A stretch of DNA of 5,345 nucleotides from assembly GCA_947631135.1 (NCBI GenBank), contig CANRKE010000075.1:1-5345 (forward strand), read 5' to 3'. The notes under the pieces are model-generated. The model did not search any database. It saw only the letters and a list, made by a program, of their open reading frames with translations, and had not been told where the DNA came from. The stretch is from an uncultured Bacilli bacterium (GTDB lineage: Bacteria > Bacillota_I > Bacilli_A > RF39 > UBA660). Below are positions 1 to 5,275 of this stretch, piece by piece (positions within the stretch are counted from its first letter, which is position 1; the number at the start of each line of letters is the position of its first letter). The position numbers and the translations under genes are program-made.

Positions 1-22
1 GGTTCGATTCCCGGTACGCTTT
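1..22 (+). tRNA. 3' end of a tRNA gene (partial)
   Basis: The first bases read as the end of a T-stem (GG), a canonical seven-base T-loop TTCGATT at 3-9, the returning T-stem strand CCCGG at 10-14, then a seven-base acceptor strand TACGCTT at 15-21 and a discriminator T at about 22. The missing 5' T-stem strand would be CCGGG, which fits the visible GG. No CCA is encoded, so it would be added after transcription. The body and anticodon lie outside the window, so the amino acid cannot be assigned. A tRNA-derived attachment-site copy of the same length would look identical. Confidence 0.72.
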
Positions 23-42
23 TTTATTTTTTAAAAAAAGAA

Positions 43-84
43 CTGTTAGAAATTATTTATTTAATTTCGTAACAGCCTCTTTTT
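43..84. terminator. bidirectional intrinsic terminator between tRNA and convergent operon
   Basis: CTGTTA (43-48) pairs with TAACAG (70-75). The stem continues with GAAATTA (49-55) against TAATTTC (62-68), leaving one bulged G at 69 and a six-base loop. On the + strand it is followed by CCTCTTTTT, which would end the tRNA transcript. On the - strand it is followed by GTTC and seven T's (the complement of the A-run 33-39), which would end the leftward operon. Its right arm lies only 10 bases beyond the stop codon of the minus-strand gene ending at 86. Confidence 0.7.
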
Positions 85-85
85 A

Positions 86-424
86 TTAATCATCAATCAA
101 ATCATTAATGTATTCAACAGCAAATCTTTTATCATTATCTACTAATTTATCTATGTATTCATAATGAATAATATCTCTAGGATTTTTTAGTTGAACATCG
201 TGGGTTAAAATATAGCCAATTACAATGCCATTATATACTAAAAATATTTTATTACCATTATATTTTATTTTTTTTCTAGTAATATACCTATGAATCATAT
301 CAAAAATAGTAGATCTAGAAGTATTACTGTTCATAAATTCACTACTAAATTCTGTATAATTATCTACATATAAATATAGATATTCATTATCATTATTATT
401 TATTATTATATGTCCATTAAACAT
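86..424 (-). CDS. small protein of unknown function, second gene of the leftward operon
   Basis: This reads as a 112-residue protein that I do not recognise. I place the start at the ATG at 424. The bases just upstream are GGTGAT, a match to the distal half of the consensus AGGAGGTGAT Shine-Dalgarno, with correct spacing, whereas the further in-frame TTG (436), GTG (433) and ATG (430) overlap that site. No signal peptide or convincing membrane segment is visible. The N-terminal third is rich in Asn, Tyr and Ile. The middle (about residues 55-80) alternates hydrophobic and polar residues around KIFLVYNGIVIGYIL, as in a beta-hairpin. The C-terminus is acidic and probably helical, ending NDLIDD. 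It follows the phospholipase C-like gene by 45 bases on the same strand with no promoter or terminator between them, so it is probably co-transcribed. An inverted repeat covers its ribosome binding site. Base composition is as AT-rich as its upstream partner. Confidence 0.6.
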   Translation of the reverse strand: MFNGHIIINNNDNEYLYLYVDNYTEFSSEFMNSNTSRSTIFDMIHRYITRKKIKYNGNKIFLVYNGIVIGYILTHDVQLKNPRDIIHYEYIDKLVDNDKRFAVEYINDLIDD

Positions 425-431
425 TATCATC

Positions 432-460
432 ACCAATATAATAATGTAAATAATATTGGT
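432..460 (-). promoter_or_regulatory. inverted repeat overlapping the RBS of the small downstream gene
   Basis: In the minus-strand transcript ACCAATAT pairs perfectly with ATATTGGT (plus coordinates 432-439 and 453-460) across a 13-base loop. The 3' arm contains the GGT of the GGTGAT ribosome binding site for the gene starting at 424, so the folded hairpin would partly mask it. No T-run follows, so it is not a normal terminator. Translational control or an mRNA processing site is inferred, not shown. Eight-base AT-rich arms can also arise by chance. Confidence 0.4.
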
Positions 461-469
461 ATTTATTCA

Positions 470-1447
470 TTAAAATTTAAAATATCTAATTTTTCTTTTG
501 TCGTTACAATTTTTACCAGTTAAATATGATAAGTTTAAAAATATATTATTTAATTCGTTAATGTTACCATTATTATATATAATATCATATACTTTTTTAA
601 TTGAACTTACACAATTATTAAGTGCAATATTATATAGATCATCAAATGAATAATTGCAAACTTCATTTTTATCTTGTATATGATTCCAAGTTTCATGATC
701 TTTATTAAGATAATCTTCATTTATTTTATCATGATATGATAATGCACTCATATTAGTAAAACTATCGGGAGTTATAAAATCAATAAATTTATATAGTTTT
801 TTCTTTATTCCATATCTATCATATCTAAAAATTCTATTAACTCTTTTCATATCAATTATAGATTTATAATATATTTTAGAAAAATTATCTATGCCATAAA
901 CTTCTTTGTAGCATATATCTAACAAATTATTTAAATTATTATTAAATTTTTCAATGTTAAAGCAATATTTATGTAATTTAAATTTTGTTGGTTCTACCTT
1001 AATTACTTTATTTATCATATATAAATCTATATTTACTTCCATTAGCGAATGTAATCCATTATATTTATAAGTATTTTTTATCCTATTATTATAATTACCA
1101 GAATAATATATAATATATGGATGTATTGTACTATCTAAAAAATAATGACACATTAATCCATATAAATAAGACATTACATATTCATCATAATATAATTTAT
1201 TATCTATTATATTTTTTATTAAACATATAAATAATTTTTTTGTTTTTTTAGTATGAAGTAACTTTGGATATTTTCTTCTTACTATTTTTTTATCAAAAAT
1301 ATTATCTATACTATAAAAATTTAATGGGTCTGCACCTTGAGAGAATAACTTTAAATATTCAATATTATAATATAAATTTTTATAATCTTTTTCTACATGG
1401 CTTAATACATCTAAAGCAAAAAGACTATGTGTTACTGTACTAGGCAT
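470..1447 (-). CDS. zinc-dependent phospholipase C-family protein (cytoplasmic type)
   Basis: The 325-residue product matches the zinc-dependent phospholipase C family (Zn_dep_PLPC, typified by Bacillus cereus PC-PLC and the catalytic domain of clostridial alpha-toxin). Candidate metal ligands appear in the expected order: His7 in the N-terminal MPSTVTH, Asp40 in QGADPLNFY, His65, then His101-x3-Asp105 and His109 in the segment CHYFLDSTIHPYI, and His133-x3-Glu137. The HxxxD and HxxxE pairs match the known three-zinc site. There is no signal peptide, unlike the secreted toxins, so this belongs with the intracellular branch whose substrate is not established. The region beyond about residue 150 is Asn/Lys/Tyr-rich and unrecognised. 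The ATG start has a strong GGAGG (1455-1459) seven bases upstream and a good promoter. It heads a leftward operon with the small gene at 86-424 and is divergent from the Abi_2 gene. Calling it a phosphohydrolase is safe at family level; true lipase activity is inference. Confidence 0.85.
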   Translation of the reverse strand: MPSTVTHSLFALDVLSHVEKDYKNLYYNIEYLKLFSQGADPLNFYSIDNIFDKKIVRRKYPKLLHTKKTKKLFICLIKNIIDNKLYYDEYVMSYLYGLMCHYFLDSTIHPYIIYYSGNYNNRIKNTYKYNGLHSLMEVNIDLYMINKVIKVEPTKFKLHKYCFNIEKFNNNLNNLLDICYKEVYGIDNFSKIYYKSIIDMKRVNRIFRYDRYGIKKKLYKFIDFITPDSFTNMSALSYHDKINEDYLNKDHETWNHIQDKNEVCNYSFDDLYNIALNNCVSSIKKVYDIIYNNGNINELNNIFLNLSYLTGKNCNDKRKIRYFKF

Positions 1448-1484
1448 AATTTTTCCTCCTTTATCACAATAATTTCACATTAAT

Positions 1485-1512
1485 AGTATATCATAAAATT
1501 ATCTTATGTATA
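1485..1512 (-). promoter_or_regulatory. promoter of the leftward phospholipase-like operon
   Basis: Read on the minus strand, a -10 box TATACT (1485-1490) is preceded by TGA (1493-1491), forming an extended -10. A -35-like TATACA (1507-1512; 4 of 6 matches to TTGACA) lies 16 bases upstream. The predicted transcript start is near 1478, giving a leader of roughly 30 bases that contains the AAAGGAGG ribosome binding site. The -35 lies within an inverted repeat, TCTTAT-gtat-ATAAGA (1502-1517), a possible operator. Confidence 0.6.
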
Positions 1513-1547
1513 TAAGAAATAAATTTTGTAGGAAATAATAAAAAAAA

Positions 1548-1576
1548 TAATCATTTTATGAAATGTGTGTTATAAT
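1548..1576 (+). promoter_or_regulatory. extended -10 promoter of the Abi_2-HtrA operon
   Basis: TGTTATAAT at 1568-1576 is a perfect extended -10 element. The -35 position (1548-1553, TAATCA, 17-base spacer) is a poor match, as is common when TGn is present, and A-rich DNA lies just upstream (1536-1550). Transcription would begin near 1583. That excludes the in-frame ATG at 1563 from the mRNA and supports translation from the ATG at 1602. A short inverted repeat CATTT-tatg-AAATG (1552-1565) fills the spacer and could be an operator. Confidence 0.65.
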
Positions 1577-1601
1577 TTATAATAGGCAGGTGAAATGCAA
1601 T

Positions 1602-2555
1602 ATGTCAAGTAAGAATAAAACATTCAAAACATTAGAAGAGCAATTGCAAATATTTAAAGATAAAGGACTAGTCATAGATGATTATGATAAAACAAAAAAA
1701 ATATTATTTCGTGAAAATTACTTTTTTATCAATGGATATAGGCATTTGTTTTTGAAATCAGTAACAAATAGGGTATTTATTGATGGTACAACTTTTGATG
1801 AGATATATTCATTATTTACATTTGATAGAAGGATAAGAAATATTATTTTTAAAAATGTATTAATTATTGAAAATAATATTAAATCAATTCTTAGTTATCA
1901 ACTATCAAAAAAATATGGATATAAAGAAAAAGATTATTTAAATCCAAAAAACTTTTCCCAAAAGAAAGAGGATGTTAGAAGAGTAAAAGATTTAATAAGC
2001 AAAATGCAAAGACAAATACGAATAAATGGTGAAAAACACAGTGCAACATTTCACTATATAAACAAATATGGTTATATACCTTTATGGATAATGGTTAAAG
2101 TTTTGTCTTTTGGAATAGTTGGAGAATTATATGGCATTTTAAATACTACTGATAAAGCAAATATATCACATTATTATGGTTTGGATATGAATGTTTTAGA
2201 AAACTATCTTGTAATACTTGCAAATTATAGGAATTTATGTGCACATGAAGATATACTTTATGAACACAGAACACAGAGAGTTATAAATGATACAAAATAT
2301 CATGATTTCTTAAAAATACCTATGATGGATTCAGAATATATATATGGTAAAAATGATGTTTTTGCTTTAATAATAATTTTAAAGCAAATGCTAAGTGATG
2401 ATGAATTTAGATTATTGATTCATGAACTTGAATATGAATTTGATATACTAGAAGGTAAATTAAATTCAATATCTGTTGAAAAAGTTATGGACAGAATGGG
2501 AATTCCTACAAATTATAAGGAAATTTTAGATATAGAAAGTGGTGTTTTAGTATAA
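1602..2555 (+). CDS. Abi_2 (AbiD/AbiF-like) abortive infection protein, HEPN ribonuclease superfamily
   Basis: The 317-residue product has the hallmarks of the Abi_2 family. The N-terminal LEEQLQIFKDKGLVIDD is followed by a NYFFINGYRHLF segment (about 39-50) corresponding to the family's NYYRLSGY. A LFTFDRRIRN helix lies near 71-80, then IENNIKSILSYQL at 89-101, and the C-terminal half holds RNLCAH (Arg210 to His215). That Rx4H signature is the catalytic motif of HEPN RNases and is intact. Known relatives are phage-defence or toxin-like proteins that stop growth by attacking RNA; the cleaved RNA here is unknown. The start at 1602 has AGGTGA eight bases upstream and lies just downstream of the predicted transcript start. 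An in-frame ATG at 1563 would add 13 residues but overlaps the promoter. The stop overlaps the start of the HtrA gene by one base (TAATG), so the two are one operon. No signal peptide or membrane span is seen, so it should be cytoplasmic. Confidence 0.88.
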   Translation: MSSKNKTFKTLEEQLQIFKDKGLVIDDYDKTKKILFRENYFFINGYRHLFLKSVTNRVFIDGTTFDEIYSLFTFDRRIRNIIFKNVLIIENNIKSILSYQLSKKYGYKEKDYLNPKNFSQKKEDVRRVKDLISKMQRQIRINGEKHSATFHYINKYGYIPLWIMVKVLSFGIVGELYGILNTTDKANISHYYGLDMNVLENYLVILANYRNLCAHEDILYEHRTQRVINDTKYHDFLKIPMMDSEYIYGKNDVFALIIILKQMLSDDEFRLLIHELEYEFDILEGKLNSISVEKVMDRMGIPTNYKEILDIESGVLV

Positions 2556-3640
2556 TGAGAAAAAAAATTATTACATTGATTGTTGTTTTAATATCTATTG
2601 TTGCTGGTGCTTCATTAATGTATTTCTATTTAACTAATACTAGTAGTGGTATAAGAACTGTTTACAATAATAAAAATGTAAATATTACTTCTAATGATAG
2701 TATTAATGAATCAGTAAATAAAATATATGATGCTGTTGTAGTAGTTGAAAATTCAAGAGGTGAAAGAGCAGTTGGTAGTGGAACTGGATTCATATATAAA
2801 ACAGAAAAAGGAAATGGTTATATAATAACTAATAATCATGTTATTGCAGATGGTGATAATTATAATGTTATACTAAGTGATGGTAGTAGTGCAGAAGCTA
2901 AATTACTTGGTAGTGATGTTTATTCTGATTTAGCTGTTTTATCAATTGATGAAAAATATGTTACTACAGTTGCACAAATAGGTTCAAGTTCTGATATGAA
3001 AGTAGGAGATACAGTATTTACAGTAGGTGCACCATTAAGTGATGAATATAGTGGTACAGTAACTAAAGGTATAATATCTGGTAAAGATAGAATGGTTTCA
3101 GTAACATTAAATAATAATGTTGGTGATTATATGATGAATGTACTTCAAACTGATGCATCAATAAATCCTGGTAATAGTGGTGGTCCTCTTTGTAATATAA
3201 ATGGAGAAGTAATTGGTATTAATTCACTTAAGTTAGTAGAAGATGAAGTAGAAGGAATTGGATTTGCAATTCCAATTGATGAAGCAATGGTATATGTTGA
3301 AAAACTTGAAAAAGGAAAGAATATAGAAAGACCTATGCTTGGTGTAACATTATTAAATACAACTGATAGTTATGAACTTTATTTATCTGGTATAATTTTA
3401 CCAAAGAATGCACCTGAAGGAATTGTTGTTGGTGGTGTTACTGATGATTCTCCAGCTAGTCGTGCAGGTTTAGAAAAAGGTGATATAATCACTAAACTAG
3501 GTGATAAAGAAGTAGAATCAAGAGCAGAATTAAGATATCAATTATATAAATATAATATAGGTGATACTGTAAAAATAACTTATTACAGAGATGGAAATGA
3601 AAAAACTGTAGATGTTACATTAGATAAATCTTTACAATAA
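2555..3640 (+). CDS. HtrA/DegP-type membrane-anchored serine protease with one PDZ domain
   Basis: This 361-residue S1C protease starts with a positively charged MRKK and a hydrophobic segment (about 5-26) that anchors it with the enzyme outside the membrane. A low-complexity linker runs to about 50. The trypsin-like domain (about 52-245) carries the full triad: His95 in TNNHV, Asp125 in SDLAV, and Ser208 in INPGNSGGP. The substrate-loop motif GIGFAIP is at 234-240. RPMLGV (259-264) opens a single PDZ domain reaching about 358. Such enzymes degrade or refold damaged envelope and secreted proteins. The length is normal and nothing is broken. Its ATG shares one base with the Abi_2 stop codon, and only a weak GTGGTG site (2539-2544) precedes it, so translation probably depends on coupling to the upstream gene. 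A terminator follows within 10 bases. HtrA genes usually stand alone or near two-component systems; pairing with an Abi_2 gene is unusual in my experience. Confidence 0.95.
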   Translation: MRKKIITLIVVLISIVAGASLMYFYLTNTSSGIRTVYNNKNVNITSNDSINESVNKIYDAVVVVENSRGERAVGSGTGFIYKTEKGNGYIITNNHVIADGDNYNVILSDGSSAEAKLLGSDVYSDLAVLSIDEKYVTTVAQIGSSSDMKVGDTVFTVGAPLSDEYSGTVTKGIISGKDRMVSVTLNNNVGDYMMNVLQTDASINPGNSGGPLCNINGEVIGINSLKLVEDEVEGIGFAIPIDEAMVYVEKLEKGKNIERPMLGVTLLNTTDSYELYLSGIILPKNAPEGIVVGGVTDDSPASRAGLEKGDIITKLGDKEVESRAELRYQLYKYNIGDTVKITYYRDGNEKTVDVTLDKSLQ

Positions 3641-3648
3641 AATTAATG

Positions 3649-3677
3649 AGAGTGCTGATTAAGATCAGTGCTCTTTT
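3649..3677 (+). terminator. intrinsic terminator of the Abi_2-HtrA operon
   Basis: AGAGTGCTGAT (3649-3659) and ATCAGTGCTCT (3664-3674) form an 11-bp stem with two adjacent G-U wobbles and a TAAG tetraloop, followed by a short T-run TTTT (3674-3677). It begins eight bases after the HtrA stop codon, the expected place for operon termination. Confidence 0.8.
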
Positions 3678-3958
3678 AAAGACATTTATGAATTTTACAT
3701 TTTATATTGTACTTTTCTAAAATATTTGATAATAAGAGAATGTAATAGAAAAGAAAAACACTGTAAGAGTAGATACTTGCTTTTATATGAGAACACTCAA
3801 TATACCAAATAGGTTATAGATATTGTTAATGTCTTATAATACAAGAAATTAATCAAGGTTATAATCTTATTATAAATTCTCAAATTAATTGCTTAATTAT
3901 TAGATTGTTTCCTTTTTTAATTTTATATTGATGTTTTAAATAAGTTTCAATTAAATTA
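3678..3958. other. AT-rich intergenic region, no gene recognised
   Basis: About 280 bases between the HtrA terminator and the glycosyltransferase promoter. Every frame I read on both strands is broken by stops, and the peptides do not resemble a known family. The only local structure is a set of AT palindromes: TTATAAT-ctt-ATTATAA (3859-3875) and AATTAA-ttgc-TTAATT (3883-3898). A small RNA or a decayed gene cannot be excluded, but neither is supported. Confidence 0.5.
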
Positions 3959-3985
3959 TTGATTTTTTTTAAAATGTGCTATAAT
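3959..3985 (+). promoter_or_regulatory. promoter of the glycosyltransferase gene
   Basis: TGCTATAAT (3977-3985) is a perfect extended -10. TTGATT (3959-3964, 4 of 6 matches to the -35 consensus) lies 15 bases upstream, slightly short but acceptable with an extended -10. The predicted transcript start near 3992 gives a leader of about 30 bases with GGAGG at 4011-4015. Confidence 0.6.
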
Positions 3986-4022
3986 TAAATTAGAAGTTTT
4001 AATTTATAATGGAGGTTTTTAT

Positions 4023-5054
4023 ATGACAAAAATTAGTGTAATAGTTCCTGTTTATAATGCAGAAAAATATTTAAAAACATGTATTTCATCTATTGCAAAT
4101 CAAACATTAAAGGATATTGAAATTATTGCAGTAAATGATGGATCAACAGATAGAAGTCTAGATTTACTGGATAAATTATCAAATAAATATAAAGGTAAAC
4201 TTAAAATTTTTAACAAAGAAAATGGTGGTGCAGGTTCAGCAAGAAATATTGGTATAGAAAATTCTAGTGGTGAATTTATAAAATTTGTAGATGCAGACGA
4301 CTATTTAAAATTAGATATTTTAGAAAAAATGTATACAATTGCAAAAGAAAATAATGTTTCTTTAGTTAGAGGCAACTATCAAACGATTATTGGACCTTTT
4401 AAAATGCAAGACAAGTGCAGTTGGAGTAATATATTAGGCAATCAAGTTATAAACGTTAGGGAAAATAAAGACTACATTGTTACCGAAACTCCTGGTATAG
4501 GAAATAAACTAATAAAAAGAGAGTTAATTGGTGATTTAAGATTTCCAGAAAAGACTAAATGGGAAGATTTGGCAATCATGCCTGTGGTAGTTGCTAGTAG
4601 TGAAAAACTATTTCACATGGACGAACCTATATATAATTATAGGGTTAATATGAATACTACAATAAAAGACTTTATTAATAAAGTACCTAATATTTTAGAT
4701 ATAATAAAATGTGTCGAAAATATAGAAGATAAAATGAAGGAAAGAGGATTATCCGAAGAATACAAAAAGCAAATAGAGGATTTATATATTTTACATACTT
4801 TATTTAGAATTGAAAATGCTATGCTTTGGGTTAATTTTCCACATTCTAAAAAAGAAATTGTAATAAGTTCTTTAATAGGAATACTAGATGCAAAATATCC
4901 TAATTGGCAAGAAAATAAAATTGTAGAAAGATACAAAAATAATAATGGACTGTTTAATTTTGATATGAGGAGATTACCTAAATTTATAAAAAATGAATAT
5001 AGAAACGTAGATAGAGATAGTGCTATAGAAAACATAGGCAAAAGTTTCAAGTAA
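4023..5054 (+). CDS. family 2 glycosyltransferase (GT-A fold)
   Basis: The 343-residue product begins with the classic GT2 core: ISVIVPVYNAEKYL (4-17), ISSIANQTLKDIEII (21-35) and VNDGSTD (37-43). It then has the NGGAGSARNIG segment (67-77) and the metal-binding VDADDY (89-94), whose DxD motif binds Mn/Mg and the nucleotide sugar. KWEDLAIMP (179-187) matches the ED motif that supplies the catalytic base. No membrane segment is present, so it is probably cytosolic or membrane-associated. It would add a sugar to a polysaccharide, teichoic acid or glycolipid; donor and acceptor cannot be read from the sequence. The C-terminal 130 residues are helical, charged and less conserved. The start is set by GGAGG seven bases upstream and its own promoter. 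It appears monocistronic here, since its stop codon is followed by an inverted repeat and no further gene within 290 bases. It is not obviously linked to the Abi_2-HtrA operon. Confidence 0.92.
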   Translation: MTKISVIVPVYNAEKYLKTCISSIANQTLKDIEIIAVNDGSTDRSLDLLDKLSNKYKGKLKIFNKENGGAGSARNIGIENSSGEFIKFVDADDYLKLDILEKMYTIAKENNVSLVRGNYQTIIGPFKMQDKCSWSNILGNQVINVRENKDYIVTETPGIGNKLIKRELIGDLRFPEKTKWEDLAIMPVVVASSEKLFHMDEPIYNYRVNMNTTIKDFINKVPNILDIIKCVENIEDKMKERGLSEEYKKQIEDLYILHTLFRIENAMLWVNFPHSKKEIVISSLIGILDAKYPNWQENKIVERYKNNNGLFNFDMRRLPKFIKNEYRNVDRDSAIENIGKSFK

Positions 5055-5124
5055 ATTCAAAAAAATATTATAAGCAATTATACAATGAATGAGTAAACAA
5101 TTATGCTGAAAAATTTTTGAATTT
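5053..5124 (+). repeat. 11-bp perfect inverted repeat downstream of the glycosyltransferase
   Basis: AAATTCAAAAA (5053-5063), which starts inside the TAA stop codon, is the exact reverse complement of TTTTTGAATTT (5114-5124). The 50-base interior holds AGCA (5073-5076) facing TGCT (5104-5107) and two imperfect copies of CAATTAT (5075-5081 and 5098-5104). No T-run follows the right arm, so a standard terminator is not supported. It could stabilise the mRNA 3' end, or be a chance AT pairing. Confidence 0.4.
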
Positions 5125-5275
5125 ATTATATATAGATGTGGCTACAAATAAGAGCATTATAAAATCACACGATGTAAAGGATAATGAAATATCTTGAAAG
5201 AATGCAAAAGGCACATAAATTGTAAAATATACTGAATTTTTGGTATGTATATACATATTTTTGTGTCTAAAATTG
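5125..5275. other. AT-rich stretch without a recognised gene
   Basis: No frame gives a credible protein. One + frame stays open for about 34 codons (roughly 5093-5194) without a start codon or RBS and resembles no family I know. A perfect 14-bp palindrome TATGTATATACATA sits at 5244-5257, upstream of the promoter-like region at the window end, and could be an operator. Confidence 0.4.

Noticed and set aside
425..436. Upstream TTG, GTG and ATG starts of the small minus-strand gene
   Set aside because: These codons overlap the GGTGAT ribosome binding site and have no Shine-Dalgarno of their own. The ATG at 424 is correctly spaced from it.
1563..1601. 13-residue N-terminal extension of the Abi_2 protein from the ATG at 1563
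   Set aside because: It overlaps the extended -10 promoter (1568-1576) and would lie upstream of the predicted transcript start. The ATG at 1602 has a well-spaced AGGTGA, and family similarity begins after it.
1602..2555. Abi_2 gene as a CRISPR Cas13-type effector
   Set aside because: The protein is only 317 residues with one visible Rx4H motif, and there is no repeat-spacer array in the window. It is an Abi_2 family protein, not a Cas effector.
3678..3958. Small gene or gene remnant in the gap after the HtrA terminator
   Set aside because: The reading frames I followed on both strands contain frequent stops and the peptides show no recognisable family motif.
4637..5050. 137-codon open frame on the minus strand inside the glycosyltransferase gene
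   Set aside because: It is antisense to a clear GT2 gene, its Leu/Ser/Ile-rich product matches no family, and it has no credible promoter or RBS. It is a shadow frame.
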